Source of the DNA: Micromonospora sp. WMMA1363
GTDB lineage: Bacteria; Actinomycetota; Actinomycetes; Mycobacteriales; Micromonosporaceae
DNA: 64,000 bases
Reading direction: 5' to 3'
Assembly (NCBI RefSeq): GCF_030345795.1
Contig: NZ_JAUALB010000001.1
Location: 2,227,001-2,291,000, forward strand
Shown here: positions 1 through 8,530 of the stretch, in pieces
Layout of the letters: every line of letters begins with the position of its first letter
Numbering within the stretch: position 1 is the first letter of the stretch
Program-made: the position numbers and the translations under genes
Notes under the pieces: generated by a model
The model's input: the letters and a program-made list of their open reading frames with translations, nothing else
The model's database searches: none
Told to the model about the DNA's origin: nothing

Positions 1-541
1 CGGCGGTGTCCACCGAGCCGATCACCCTGCGCGGCTCCATCCGGCCACTGGCCAGCAGGGCGGGAGTGGCGACCGGCCCCCAGCCCCCGCCGCCGGTGGC
101 GTCGACGAAGCCGGCGACCAGACCGAGCGGGCCGAGAAACCGCCCACGCGGGCGGCCGGCCCGCCGCTCGGCGCGCAGCGGCCGGGAGAAGCGCACCAGC
201 AGGTACACGCCGAGCGTGAACAGGATGGCTGCCATCCAGGGCGCGGCGGCTTCGGTGGAGACGGCGCTGAGGAAGGTCGCGCCGGCGAACGCGCCGAGCG
301 CACCCGGCAGTGCGATGCGGCCGACCACCCGCCAGTCGACGTTGCCGAACCGCCAGTGCGCCGCCCCCGCGGCCAGCGTGGTGCCCATCTCGGCAAGGTG
401 CACCGATGCCGAGGCGGCGGCCGGCGCGACGCCGGCGAGCAGCAGCAGTGTCGAGGAGGTGAGCCCGTACGCCATGCCGAGCGCACCGTCGACGAGTTGC
501 GCGGCGAGTCCGACGAGAGCGAGGACGAGCAGCCTGCGCAC
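1..541 (-). CDS. TauE/SafE family permease, 3' end outside window
   Basis: About 180 residues are visible, running off the left edge. Start is the GTG at 541, with GGGAGG about 6 nt upstream. The translation begins with VRRLLVLALVGLAAQLVDG and is rich in hydrophobic helices: residues about 1-20, 25-40, 70-90 and 105-120. The glycine-rich LVAGFVDATGGGGWGP segment near residue 145 is the kind of repeated half-motif seen in TauE/SafE (DUF81) membrane permeases, which export sulfite, sulfoacetate or related organosulfur anions. Codon positions fit the high-GC3 pattern in this frame only. It lies 99 bp downstream of an Rrf2-type regulator on the same strand, so the regulator may control it. The substrate cannot be told from sequence. 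Confidence 0.85.
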   Translation of the reverse strand, partial: MRRLLVLALVGLAAQLVDGALGMAYGLTSSTLLLLAGVAPAAASASVHLAEMGTTLAAGAAHWRFGNVDWRVVGRIALPGALGAFAGATFLSAVSTEAAAPWMAAILFTLGVYLLVRFSRPLRAERRAGRPRGRFLGPLGLVAGFVDATGGGGWGPVATPALLASGRMEPRRVIGSVDTA

Positions 542-640
542 GGCACCCTCCCGATTATCTAAATATCTCCTATCGACTTGGTCGACAATGCGGGACCGGT
601 GGGCGCCGGGTCAAGTCCCTGTTCGGTCGGTGGGACGCGG
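542..640 (-). promoter_or_regulatory. AT-rich spacer upstream of the TauE gene
   Basis: The 99-bp spacer between the Rrf2 gene and the TauE gene has an unusually AT-rich core at 553-575 (attatctaaatatctcctat on the plus strand) in an otherwise very GC-rich sequence. On the minus strand, TAGATAAT (554-561) resembles a -10 element and lies 12 nt before the GTG start. No -35 box at a proper distance is obvious. Rrf2 regulators usually bind AT-rich dyads, so this is the natural place for a site; that is inference. Confidence 0.3.
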
Positions 641-1111
641 TCAGGTCCAGGCGCGCGGATCGGCGGCCAGCTCGGTGACCCGCTGCGGAAGCCTCTCATC
701 GGCCACGTCCGCGATGGTGACCAGTTCGAGGATCTGCCGCTCGCTGGCCCGTAACGCGATCCACACGTCCTGCAGGGCCCGCGCCGCGCCGTGGTAGCCG
801 AGTTCCTCCGGCCGCCGCCCCCGTACGTGCGCGAGGGGTCCGTCGATCACCCGGATCACCTCGGCGAGGGAGATCTCCTCCGCCGGCCGGGCCAGCCAGT
901 AGCCGCCCTCCGGGCCCCGTTGGGCGTGCACGATTCCGCCCCGCCGCAGTTGCAGCAGAATGCTCTCCAGGAACTTCGGGGGGATATCCTGGGCGCGGGC
1001 GATCTGGTCCGCGGTGACCGGCCGACTACGCCCGGCGGTGGCGTCACCGGTCACCGACGCGAGTTCGGCGACCGAGCGGAGGGCGTAGTCGACCCGGGCG
1101 GAGAGACGCAT
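641..1111 (-). CDS. Rrf2 family transcriptional regulator
   Basis: The chosen start is the ATG at 1111, giving MRLSARVDYALRSVAELA, the usual beginning of Rrf2 proteins; an in-frame start at 1174 would add 21 unlike residues. The 156-aa length is typical. Residues about 1-80 form the winged-helix DNA-binding domain (ADQIARAQDIPPKFLESILLQL, then the QRGPEGGYWLARP wing), followed by a dimerisation helix. There are no cysteines, so it cannot bind an Fe-S cluster as IscR and NsrR do; it is more like CymR-type sulfur regulators. With a TauE/SafE permease directly downstream, a role in sulfur-compound export is plausible (inference). Confidence 0.9.
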   Translation of the reverse strand: MRLSARVDYALRSVAELASVTGDATAGRSRPVTADQIARAQDIPPKFLESILLQLRRGGIVHAQRGPEGGYWLARPAEEISLAEVIRVIDGPLAHVRGRRPEELGYHGAARALQDVWIALRASERQILELVTIADVADERLPQRVTELAADPRAWT

Positions 1112-1192
1112 GCCGGACAGGCTATCCGCCCGGTCGATCGCCCTGGCCGATCGGGCCGGGCCGCGGTCGCTCACCGGGCAGATCGACGCAGG

Positions 1193-2077
1193 TCAGGTGC
1201 CGACGCGCCGCACCAGCCCCTCCTGAACGGCGCTGGCGATCTGCCGCCCGTCCCGGGTGAACATCCGGCCGGTCGCCAGCCCCCGCGCGCCGGAGGCCGA
1301 CGGGCTCCAGCAGTCGTACAGGAACCACTCGTCGGCGCGGAACGGCCGGTGAAACCACAGTGCGTGGTCGAGGCTCGCGCCCGCCACGCCGCCGGGGCCC
1401 CAGACCTCGCCGTGCACCGACAGCACCGAGTCCAGCAGGGTCAGATCGGAGGCGTACGTCAGTGCGCAGGCGTGCAGCAGCGGATCGTCGGGCAGCTTGC
1501 CGTCGATCCGCATCCACACTCGCTGGTACGGGTCGGCAGGGCGGTCACCAGGGCGAACCCAGCCCGGCTCGCCGACATAGCGGACGTCGATCGGACGCGG
1601 GATCTGCCCCCAGATACCGAGCCGCTCGGGGTAGCGGGCGAGCCGATCGATCATCCTCGGCACCTCCTCCGGCCCTGGCACGTCCGGCGGGGCCGGCGCT
1701 TGGTGGTCCAGCCCCTCCTCCACGCGCTGGAACGACGCGGACATGAAGAAGATCGGCTTGTCGTGCTGGAACGCGACCGAGCGGCGTACCGAGAAGGACA
1801 GTCCGTCGCGCACATTCTCCACCTGGTACTCGATCGACTCGGCCGGGTCGCCGGGACGGACGAAGTAACCGTGCAGCGAGTGCACGACGCGCTCCGGGTC
1901 CACTGTCCGGCCGGCGGCGACCAGGGCCTGACCGGCCACCTGTCCGCCGAACACCCGCTGTAGTCCGATCTGCGGGCTCGTCCCCCGAAAGGCCATCTCG
2001 CCGGTGATGGTGAGGTCCAGGACCTCCAGCAGCTTGTCGACAGCGGCCTGGCCGACGACGGTCTCCGCCGCGCTCAC
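1193..2077 (-). CDS. tesB: acyl-CoA thioesterase II
   Basis: The 294-aa protein hydrolyses acyl-CoA to free fatty acid and CoA. It has the double-hotdog layout of TesB: N-terminal hotdog with FRGTSPQIGLQRVFGGQVAGQ (residues 30-50) and C-terminal hotdog containing SLDHALWFHRPF (235-246). Aligned to E. coli TesB, the active-site Asp/Thr/Gln correspond to D211, S235 (Ser for Thr) and Q285. The start is GTG, overlapping the stop of pyk by GTGA, so the two are probably translationally coupled. The pyk-tesB pairing is also seen in Mycobacterium tuberculosis (pykA-tesB1). Confidence 0.95.
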   Translation of the reverse strand: MSAAETVVGQAAVDKLLEVLDLTITGEMAFRGTSPQIGLQRVFGGQVAGQALVAAGRTVDPERVVHSLHGYFVRPGDPAESIEYQVENVRDGLSFSVRRSVAFQHDKPIFFMSASFQRVEEGLDHQAPAPPDVPGPEEVPRMIDRLARYPERLGIWGQIPRPIDVRYVGEPGWVRPGDRPADPYQRVWMRIDGKLPDDPLLHACALTYASDLTLLDSVLSVHGEVWGPGGVAGASLDHALWFHRPFRADEWFLYDCWSPSASGARGLATGRMFTRDGRQIASAVQEGLVRRVGT

Positions 2078-3522
2078 CGCAGCGACCGCGCGGACGCGAC
2101 ATCGACCAGCGAACCCAGCTGGTGCACGCGCAGCGTGTTGGTCGAGCCGGGGGTGCCGGGCGGACTGCCGGCGACGATCACGACGTGGTCACCGGGGTTG
2201 GCCCTGCCCAGGCCGAGCAGCGCCTCGTCGACCTGCCGGAACATGTCGTCGGTGTGCTCGACGAACGGCATCAGGAAGGTCTGGACGCCCCAGGAGAGCG
2301 CGAGTTGGTTGCGCACCTCCGGCACCGGGGTGAAGGCGAGCAACGGCAGGTCGCAGTGCAGCCGGGACAGCCGGCGAACGGTGTCGCCGGTCTGCGAGAA
2401 CGCGACCAGGGCCTTGGCGCCGATGGCCCGAGCGATCGACGAGGCGGCGATGGTGAGCGCACCACCGTGCGTCCGCGGGTCGTGCTGGAGCCGGGGCACC
2501 CCGATCGAGCCGGACTCGGTGGTAGTGACGATCTTGGCCATGGTGCTGACGGTCAGCACCGGGTACTTGCCAACGCTGGTCTCGCCGGAGAGCATCACCG
2601 CGTCGGCGCCGTCGAGGACCGCGTTGGCCACGTCGGAGGCCTCGGCGCGGGTCGGCCGCGAATTCTCGATCATCGAGTCGAGCATCTGCGTGGCCACGAT
2701 GACCGGCTTGGCGTTCTCCCGGCAGAGCTGCACCGCGCGCTTCTGCACCAGGGGGACCTGATCCAGCGGCAGCTCCACGCCGAGATCACCGCGGGCCACC
2801 ATGACGCCGTCGAACGCCAGCACGATCGCCTCGAGCTGGTCGACCGCCTCCGGCTTCTCGACCTTGGCCAGGACCGGCCGGTGCACGCCCTCCTCGGCCA
2901 TGATGGCGTGGACCAACTTGATGTCGTCGGCGGAGCGGACGAAGGACAGAGCCACCAGGTCGACGCCGAGACCGAGGGCGAATCGCAGGTCCTCGGCATC
3001 CTTGTCGGACAGCGCGGGGACGCTGACCGCCACGTTCGGTAGCGACACGCCCTTGTTGTTGGAGACCGGGCCGCCCTCGGTGACCAGGCAGCGGATGTCG
3101 TTGCCGGTGACGTCGGTGGCCTCGACCGCGACCCGACCGTCGTCGATCAGCAGCCGGTCGCCGGGCTTCACCTCGTGCGGCAGCTTGCGGTAGGTGCAGG
3201 AGACCCGGTCCTTGGTGCCGACGACGTCGTCGCCGGTGATCACCACGGAGTCGCCGGTACGCCACTCGTGCGGACCGTCGGCGAAACGACCGAGCCGGAT
3301 CTTCGGGCCCTGCAGATCGGCGAGGACGGCGACCGGGTGGCCGGCCGCCTCGGCCGCCTCCCGGACGAGGCGGAGGACCGCCTCGTGGTCGGCGTGGCTA
3401 CCGTGACTGAAGTTGAGTCTCGCCACGTTCATGCCCGCCTCGACGAGCCCCCGGATGCGCTCGGGTGAGGAGGTAGCGGGACCAAGTGTGCAGACGATCT
3501 TCGCGCGGCGTGTCACGCCCAT
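2074..3522 (-). CDS. pyk: pyruvate kinase
   Basis: This 482-aa enzyme converts phosphoenolpyruvate and ADP to pyruvate and ATP at the end of glycolysis. The start is ATG at 3522 (MGVTRRAKIVCTLGPATSS), matching family N-termini; the open frame extends 43 codons further without family similarity. Visible motifs are NFSHGSHADHEAVLRLVR, the substrate/Mg site KVEKPEAVDQLEAI followed by VMVARGDLGVELP, and ATQMLDSMIENSRPTRAEASDVANAV. The C-terminal allosteric domain with FSQTGDTVRRLSRL is present. Length and motif order are normal for an actinobacterial Pyk. Confidence 0.97.
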   Translation of the reverse strand: MGVTRRAKIVCTLGPATSSPERIRGLVEAGMNVARLNFSHGSHADHEAVLRLVREAAEAAGHPVAVLADLQGPKIRLGRFADGPHEWRTGDSVVITGDDVVGTKDRVSCTYRKLPHEVKPGDRLLIDDGRVAVEATDVTGNDIRCLVTEGGPVSNNKGVSLPNVAVSVPALSDKDAEDLRFALGLGVDLVALSFVRSADDIKLVHAIMAEEGVHRPVLAKVEKPEAVDQLEAIVLAFDGVMVARGDLGVELPLDQVPLVQKRAVQLCRENAKPVIVATQMLDSMIENSRPTRAEASDVANAVLDGADAVMLSGETSVGKYPVLTVSTMAKIVTTTESGSIGVPRLQHDPRTHGGALTIAASSIARAIGAKALVAFSQTGDTVRRLSRLHCDLPLLAFTPVPEVRNQLALSWGVQTFLMPFVEHTDDMFRQVDEALLGLGRANPGDHVVIVAGSPPGTPGSTNTLRVHQLGSLVDVASARSLR

Positions 3523-3945
3523 CAGGCTAGTCTCTCTCCCGGGCCGGACCGCGGGCCGACCCCTGTCGCACTGCGAACAAGTTGTCCGACGACGCGCGGT
3601 AGCGCGGCCGGCGGCGTGAACCCCGCCGGGAAACGTCGTGCGGGCGGGCATCGGCGACCGCGCGCCCGGAATCGTACCGTCCAGGGGTCAGCCGGACCGA
3701 CAGGCCCGGGTGAACGACAACCAGGCGGTCGACGAACGTCGCTTGATCCGCGCTCAGCCCCGGCTGGTCGGCGAGGTCACCGCGGAACAGATCCGCCGCG
3801 GCGCGGCGAGGGGGAAACGGGGCATCGAACACGTGGCGGACCTGGCGGGTAACGCACCTGCCGATATCTTCCGAAACGTGCACAAATTAGCCTATAAGCG
3901 GCTAGGTTGGTCTGAAACGACACATGACATTGGAGACACCAGGCG
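3523..3945. promoter_or_regulatory. divergent intergenic region between pyk and aldo/keto reductase
   Basis: This 423-bp region has no convincing gene: the open frames across it lack family-like sequence or a Shine-Dalgarno. It must hold two divergent promoters. For the plus-strand reductase, TTCCGA (3869-3874) and TATAAG (3893-3898), separated by 18 bp and lying in an AT-rich patch, form a plausible -35/-10 pair. For pyk, TAGCCT lies right before the ATG at 3522, which would imply a leaderless or nearly leaderless transcript; this is weak. Confidence 0.4.
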
Positions 3946-4833
3946 ATGGCGAACGACGGGGGCACACCACCCGCGAAGGCCTCCGGCACGTACCGGATCG
4001 GCGGCGATCTCCAAGTCGACCGGCTCGGCTACGGAGCCATGCAGATCACCGGCCCCGGAGTCTGGGGCGATCCGAAGGATCCGGCCGAGGCGGTCCGTGT
4101 CCTACGCCGGGCCATCGACCTCGGAGTGACCTTCATCGACACCGCCGACTCGTACGGCCCGTTCGTCAGCGAGATGCTGATCCGGCAGGCCCTGCACCCG
4201 TACGCCGACGACCTGGTCATCGCGACCAAGGCCGGGCTGACCCGCCCGGGTCCGAGCGACTGGCGGCCGGTCGGCCGCCCGGAGTACCTGCGCCAACAGT
4301 GCGAGCTGAGCCTTCGCCACCTCGGCCTGGACTGCATCCCGCTCTACCAGCTACACCGGGTCGACCCGACGGTACCGCTGGCGGACCAGCTCGGCGAGTT
4401 GGCGCTGCTCAGGCAGGAGGGCAAGGTCCGGCACATCGGCCTGTCCGAGGTGACCGTCGAGCAGATCGAGGCCGCCCGCGCGATCACCCCGATCGTCAGC
4501 GTGCAGAACCTCTACAACCTGACCGACCGCGGTGCCGAGGACGTGCTCGACCACTGCGAGCGCAACGACCTCGCGTTCATCCCGTGGTTCCCGATCGCCA
4601 CCGGCGACCTGGCGCGCCCCGGCGGCCCGCTGGACGCCGTCAGCACCGAGCACGGCGCGACCCCCGCGCAGCTCGCCGTGGCCTGGCTGTTGCGCCGGTC
4701 GCCGGTGATGCTCCCGATCCCGGGCACGTCCTCGGTGGCGCATCTGGAGGAGAACGTCGCGGCGGCCCTGGTGCGGCTCACCGACGACGAGTTCGCGACC
4801 CTGGCCAAGGCGACCCTCGCCAAGGCGACCTGA
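3946..4833 (+). CDS. aldo/keto reductase
   Basis: A 295-aa NADPH-dependent oxidoreductase with the (alpha/beta)8 fold expected of the family. The catalytic tetrad is visible as D65 and Y70 (FIDTADSYG), K95 (VIATKAG) and H137 (LYQLHRVD). C-terminal nucleotide-binding features are present ([17 protein letters not shown]). The extreme C-terminus carries a small in-frame duplication ([10 protein letters not shown]). The ATG at 3946 follows GGAGACACCAGGCG, a usable ribosome-binding site. It is a single gene converging on a secreted esterase and separated from it by a strong hairpin. The substrate is unknown. Confidence 0.93.
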   Translation: MANDGGTPPAKASGTYRIGGDLQVDRLGYGAMQITGPGVWGDPKDPAEAVRVLRRAIDLGVTFIDTADSYGPFVSEMLIRQALHPYADDLVIATKAGLTRPGPSDWRPVGRPEYLRQQCELSLRHLGLDCIPLYQLHRVDPTVPLADQLGELALLRQEGKVRHIGLSEVTVEQIEAARAITPIVSVQNLYNLTDRGAEDVLDHCERNDLAFIPWFPIATGDLARPGGPLDAVSTEHGATPAQLAVAWLLRRSPVMLPIPGTSSVAHLEENVAAALVRLTDDEFATLAKATLAKAT

Positions 4834-4841
4834 GACGTCGG

Positions 4842-4875
4842 CCCGGGGCGGCCGGCGGACGCCGGCCGCCCCGGG
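4842..4875. terminator. bidirectional terminator hairpin
   Basis: A perfect 15-bp inverted repeat: CCCGGGGCGGCCGGC at 4842-4856, loop GGAC, and its exact complement at 4861-4875. It sits between the convergent stop codons of the aldo/keto reductase and the esterase. There is no T-tract, which is normal for actinobacterial terminators. Confidence 0.8.
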
Positions 4876-4885
4876 TGGGTGTCCG

Positions 4886-5671
4886 CTACACCGCGAAGCA
4901 GTTGGGTCGGATGGCCGAGTCGCGCAGCGCCTGCCGGATCACCGTGTAGGTGGTGCCGTCCAGCGCGAGCCCGAGGTGCCCGACCAGTCGCAGCGGGCAC
5001 CACGCCTGGATCAGCACGTTGGTCGCGCCGTCGGCCAACGCCGCGTTACCCACCGGACGGACCGCTTCGTCCTGCCAGGTGCGCACCGTCGTGTACCGGA
5101 CCGCGCCGGGAGTGTCGTCACCCGCGTTGAGGTCGGCGAGAAAGTCCGAGCCGATCGCCATCTGCTGACAGGCGACCACCCCCGCGCAGCTGCCGAGCCC
5201 GAGAAAGGCGAGGATGTTCGCCAGGTACGTCCCGTACTGCGGGGCTCCGAGGCTGACGTACCGGCCGATGGCACCGGTGCCGCCCAGCCGCTTCAGGTAG
5301 TAGCGGGCCACCAGGCCGCCCTGCGAGTGGCCCACGACGTCCACCGCCGTCGCCCCGGTAACGGCGCGGACCTGGTCGACGTACCCGGCGAAGTCGCGGG
5401 CGGAGGTCGGGATGTCGCCGAAGCCGAGCCCCGGCAGTTCGTAGATGAAGGTTCGGAAGCCGTCGCCACGCAGGCGGGCGGCGAGCGGCTCGTAGGCGAA
5501 CGCGAAGCCACTCGTGCCACCGACGATGATCACCGGGTTGGCGACGGCGACGCCCACGGATCGGTCGGGCACGGCGACCTCACCGGCGGGCGCCGCGGTG
5601 GCGGCCGCCGGGACGGCGAGCGCCGCGGCGAGTGCGGTGGCGAGCACGGCAGCGGTCTTTCGGAGCAGCAT
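4886..5671 (-). CDS. secreted alpha/beta-hydrolase (lipase/esterase)
   Basis: A 261-aa exported hydrolase. Residues 1-27 are a classical Sec signal peptide (MLLRKTAAVLATALAAALAV, then AAATA-A). The mature protein has the alpha/beta-hydrolase fold of bacterial class-2 lipases: oxyanion-loop region IIVGGTSGFAFAYEPLA, and nucleophile elbow GHSQGG with S116 as probable nucleophile. The acidic residue is likely in the DGATNVL region and the catalytic His in LVGHLGLALD. It has four cysteines that could form disulfides outside the cell. GGAGG lies 7 nt upstream of the ATG. Substrate chain length is unknown. Confidence 0.9.
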   Translation of the reverse strand: MLLRKTAAVLATALAAALAVPAAATAAPAGEVAVPDRSVGVAVANPVIIVGGTSGFAFAYEPLAARLRGDGFRTFIYELPGLGFGDIPTSARDFAGYVDQVRAVTGATAVDVVGHSQGGLVARYYLKRLGGTGAIGRYVSLGAPQYGTYLANILAFLGLGSCAGVVACQQMAIGSDFLADLNAGDDTPGAVRYTTVRTWQDEAVRPVGNAALADGATNVLIQAWCPLRLVGHLGLALDGTTYTVIRQALRDSAIRPNCFAV

Positions 5672-5736
5672 GGCTGCACCTCCAGGTGATGGTGGTGGGT
5701 GCGGGTGCGGGTGTGTCCGATCGACCGGTGCGAACG

Positions 5737-5766
5737 ATGATGCGTCCTTTGATTCAGATTCGTCAA
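5737..5766 (-). promoter_or_regulatory. probable promoter of the esterase gene
   Basis: Read on the minus strand, TTGACG (complement of 5761-5766) is followed after 18 bp by CATCAT (complement of 5737-5742). The surrounding 40 bp are AT-rich. It would give an untranslated leader of about 60 nt. The IS1380-type element ends about 130 bp further upstream. Confidence 0.45.
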
Positions 5767-5892
5767 TGCCAAGTTACGCATCAGTAACCCGTTGTTCCAT
5801 CAGAGGTGCATTCCGGCATTCCGGCTGCCACTCGTCCACAACCGAGAGTTGGGCGCCCGGGCATGCCTTGCCCGGTACCCTCGGCGGGCCGC

Positions 5893-5922
5893 CGCCGTCC
5901 TCAGACCCGGATCCACGGATAG
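5893..5922. repeat. left terminal inverted repeat of the IS element
   Basis: The core GACCCGGATCC and the outer CGCCGTC and inner CGGATAG are repeated in inverted form at 7576-7605. Mismatches between the two ends occur at 3 of 30 positions. The true outer tip may be at 5893-5899. Confidence 0.75.
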
Positions 5923-6057
5923 CGGAGGCGTGATCGCTACGCATCGGTGATAGGCGATGGGTGGTGTGGTGTTTCGGTGGGTGGGCATGCCGGTTTCCCG
6001 GGTGGCGCCGGGTTCGCTGGTCTCCGTGGGCTGGGACATGGCCGATGGGCCGAGTGG

Positions 6058-7473
6058 TCAGGTCCAGATGGGTAGCCGGCGGAGCCGGGCCAGGACCTGA
6101 GCCAGTAACTGTTGCCTCGGGGGTAGCCGTAGGGTGACCTGCCGGGCGTGGCGGACCAGCCGGGCGGGCACGGTGATCAGCCGGTGGCGCAGGGTGCCGA
6201 GGTGGTTGCGGCCTCGTCCGTCGCCGTCGTCGAGGCCGGCCAGTTCCTGCAGCCAGGCGGACAGGTTGACGGCCAGCAGCGCCCCCCACATCCACACCGT
6301 GTTGGCCGCCCGGCTGCCGGAGGGCAGGTGCCGCAGCGCGGCGCCGTGCTTGGCATCCCGGATGCGATCTTCGATGTCGGTGCGCATCCGGTGCCAGGCC
6401 TCCACCGCGACCGTCTTCGCCGGGGTGGACACATCCAGGTTGGTGGCGATGAACGAGTACGCGTACACGTGCCCGACCAGGCCGTCCAGGGCGAGCGTGA
6501 GTTGAGCTTTGGGGATGGTGCGCCGGCGGCGGGCGCGTGGGTCGGCCGAGATATCGGTAGCGTGGACCTTGACCCGCCGCACCACGGTCATGGTGGCGGG
6601 TGGCCAGCCGGCCGGTGCGTAGTCGCACACGGCGACCTGGGCGCCTTTCATCCGTTCGGCTTTGCGCCATGCATCGTCGGGGATCGCGGCCGCGGCTCGC
6701 CAGACCGCGGGGTTGCGGGTCACTCCGAGGGAAAAGTCGCAGCCGGCCTCCACCGCGGCCTGCGCGATGTCCTTGGCGAAGTAGCCCACATCGCCGCGGA
6801 CCTTCGGCCGGGCGGTGACCCCGGCCGCGTTGAGGGTGGCCACGCTGCGTTCGATCAGCGAGCCCGCTCCCGGGCGGGGGTCTTCATCACCGGCGAGGAG
6901 GTCCGCGGCGGTCACCACCCCGGCCTCCGCCCACGTGGCCACGTGCGGGCGCCCGGCCCGGGCGCCCTTGTAGCTGTAGGCGATCCCTTCCTTCTTGGCC
7001 CCGTACACCTCGACGTCGGTGCCGTCCAGGTCGATGGTGGCCCCACCGGTGCGCAGCACCGCCCGCCGGGCGGCCGGCAGCAAACCGACAACCCGGCAGG
7101 CGATCTCCCCGATGCCTTCCTCGATACCAGCCACCTGCGCCGGACCGAACCGAGACGCCAACTCCACCGCGGTGCTCGCCGCCGGCGTGGGCACCGCGGA
7201 CAACGCCTCACCCGCCGTATCGGCGCGGCGGCGATCCAGACCCACCCAAAACTGCGCGCCGCACATCTGCGCCTGCGCCACCGCGACCAGGAACTCTCCG
7301 CCGGACAATCCTCGATCCCGCTGCTTGATTCGGCCCACGGCGTCGTCCAGCGCGGCGGTCACGCCCAGCCGGCCGACCAACTCGGCCACCGCCACCACAC
7401 CCGAGACCGGCGTCAGCGACGCGTCCGGTGCGCCAACACGGACACGACCTGCCAAACCAGGTATCTTCTTCAC
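6058..7473 (-). CDS. IS1380-family transposase
   Basis: A DDE transposase of 471 aa from the GTG at 7473 (GGAAGGA about 11 nt upstream); the frame is open 22 codons further, to 7539. The three acidic catalytic regions are visible: IDLDGTDVEVYG (first D), PKVRGDVGYFAKD (second D) and MRTDIEDRIRDAKHG (E). The N-terminal helical part (VVAVAELVGRLGVTAALDD) fits DNA binding. No frameshift or internal stop is seen. It is the only protein in the element and acts on the flanking inverted repeats. Confidence 0.9.
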   Translation of the reverse strand: MKKIPGLAGRVRVGAPDASLTPVSGVVAVAELVGRLGVTAALDDAVGRIKQRDRGLSGGEFLVAVAQAQMCGAQFWVGLDRRRADTAGEALSAVPTPAASTAVELASRFGPAQVAGIEEGIGEIACRVVGLLPAARRAVLRTGGATIDLDGTDVEVYGAKKEGIAYSYKGARAGRPHVATWAEAGVVTAADLLAGDEDPRPGAGSLIERSVATLNAAGVTARPKVRGDVGYFAKDIAQAAVEAGCDFSLGVTRNPAVWRAAAAIPDDAWRKAERMKGAQVAVCDYAPAGWPPATMTVVRRVKVHATDISADPRARRRRTIPKAQLTLALDGLVGHVYAYSFIATNLDVSTPAKTVAVEAWHRMRTDIEDRIRDAKHGAALRHLPSGSRAANTVWMWGALLAVNLSAWLQELAGLDDGDGRGRNHLGTLRHRLITVPARLVRHARQVTLRLPPRQQLLAQVLARLRRLPIWT

Positions 7474-7575
7474 CGAACGGGTGTCCTTCCCACAGCGGCG
7501 GATTGGTGTCTCGACAACCCCAATCGTCCCTGCTGGCAAGGCATCCGTTCATCTATGCCACGCGGTGGCATATCC

Positions 7576-7605
7576 CTATCCGCGGATCCGGGTCAGAAGA
7601 CGGCG
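7576..7605. repeat. right terminal inverted repeat of the IS element
   Basis: Contains CTATCCGCGGATCCGGGTC and outer GAAGACGGCG, matching the left end in inverted orientation. The gggtcaga core includes the TGA stop (7593-7595) of the adjacent membrane protein gene, so that gene's last codons and stop lie inside or touch the element. Confidence 0.75.
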
Positions 7606-8528
7606 CGGAAGAGCAGCAGGTAGCCGCAGTAGGCGAGCGGAAGGGCGAGGAAGCAGACCAGGATGCCCAGCACGGGGTAGCGGGCCGGCATCCCGGCCGC
7701 GATGGCGGGCCTTCCCCAGCGGCCGAGTACCAGCCAGCCGGCGATCAGCGACACCGCGGGCAGCCCGGCACACGTCCAGGCGTACAGCGTGCCCAGGTCG
7801 ACCACCCCGACACCGGAGGCGAACACCATGACCAGCATCAGAACCACGCTCACGCTGGCGCAGCCGAGGTAGACCGCCGTCGCCCGCGCCACGGGCGACC
7901 AGGTCGGCAGCAGCGGCGGCCGCTGGGCCAACAGCTCGGCCTGCCGGCCGTACCGGTCGGCCTCGTCGGCGTAGCGCCGGGCCCGCTCCAACTCCGTCGC
8001 CGGGTCGACCGCACCGGCGCGCGGGCCGGGCACCCCGCCCGCCCCCGGCATCGCCAGCGCCGTCTCCCCGCCCGGGCCGCCCCCCGGCCGCCCGGGCGTG
8101 GTGGCTGTGCCGGTCGCCCCCGCCCCCGGTCCGGCGTGAGCGCCCCGGTGCGCGGCCGGCCACCCGGGATCGGGCGACGCCGGCGGGCCGCCTGTCCCCG
8201 GCGGCGACGCCCACGCGTCCGCGGTCGACCCCGGCGGCCCCACACGTCGCCCGGCGGCCGATGCCGGGTCCGGCGGCCCGCCGGCCGACCCATTCCCTGG
8301 TGCGACCGGTGAGCCCCGGTACGGCGGCTCGGCCGGTGGTACGACGCCGATCGCGCGGCCGAGTTGGTCGAGGCGCTGTCCCTGCGCGGTGAGCCGGTGC
8401 TGGAGCGAGTCGACGGCGGCGTGCAGGTCCCGTCGGCGCTCCGCCTCCACGGCGGCGCCTCGCTCACCGGCCCGGCGCTGCTCGGCGAGCAGCCGGGCCA
8501 GCGCGGCGTAGTCGGCGAAGGCGGGCAC
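7593..8528 (-). CDS. coiled-coil/membrane protein paired with FtsK-like ATPase
   Basis: A 311-aa protein of unknown function. Residues 1-60 are charged and helical (LAEQRRAGERGAAVEAERRRDL), likely coiled coil. Residues about 65-165 are a low-complexity Gly/Pro/Ala linker. A second helical stretch around residue 175 (ELERARRYADEADRYGRQAELL) precedes about three membrane segments near residues 215-240, 250-275 and 285-310. It starts with GTG 2 nt after the stop of the FtsK-like gene, with GGGGAGGG upstream, so the two are co-transcribed and probably work together at the membrane. The C-terminus ends at the IS boundary, so it may have been altered by the insertion. Confidence 0.8.
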   Translation of the reverse strand: MPAFADYAALARLLAEQRRAGERGAAVEAERRRDLHAAVDSLQHRLTAQGQRLDQLGRAIGVVPPAEPPYRGSPVAPGNGSAGGPPDPASAAGRRVGPPGSTADAWASPPGTGGPPASPDPGWPAAHRGAHAGPGAGATGTATTPGRPGGGPGGETALAMPGAGGVPGPRAGAVDPATELERARRYADEADRYGRQAELLAQRPPLLPTWSPVARATAVYLGCASVSVVLMLVMVFASGVGVVDLGTLYAWTCAGLPAVSLIAGWLVLGRWGRPAIAAGMPARYPVLGILVCFLALPLAYCGYLLLFRAVF

Positions 8529-8530
8529 GC

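Larger units (their letters stand above)
5893..7605 (-). mobile_element. IS1380-family insertion sequence, about 1.7 kb
   Basis: A single transposase gene is bounded by imperfect terminal inverted repeats at 5893-5922 and 7576-7605. The size and one-gene layout fit IS1380. I see no clear target-site duplication: flanks at the left (ccgc) and right (cgga) do not match, so the exact ends may be off by a few bases or the insertion may be old. The right end overlaps the stop codon of the neighbouring membrane-protein gene at 7593. The transposase frame is intact, so the element may still be active. Confidence 0.8.

Noticed and set aside
22..546. 174-codon minus-strand ORF at the left edge
   Set aside because: Cys/Ser/Pro/Arg-rich shadow; the TauE/SafE frame from GTG 541 has membrane helices and the right codon bias.
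3527..3883. 118-codon minus-strand ORF upstream of pyk
   Set aside because: No Shine-Dalgarno or family-like sequence, and it overlaps the pyk promoter region.
5889..7610. Target-site duplication for the IS element
   Set aside because: Bases next to the inverted repeats do not match for any end assignment I tried, so none is claimed.
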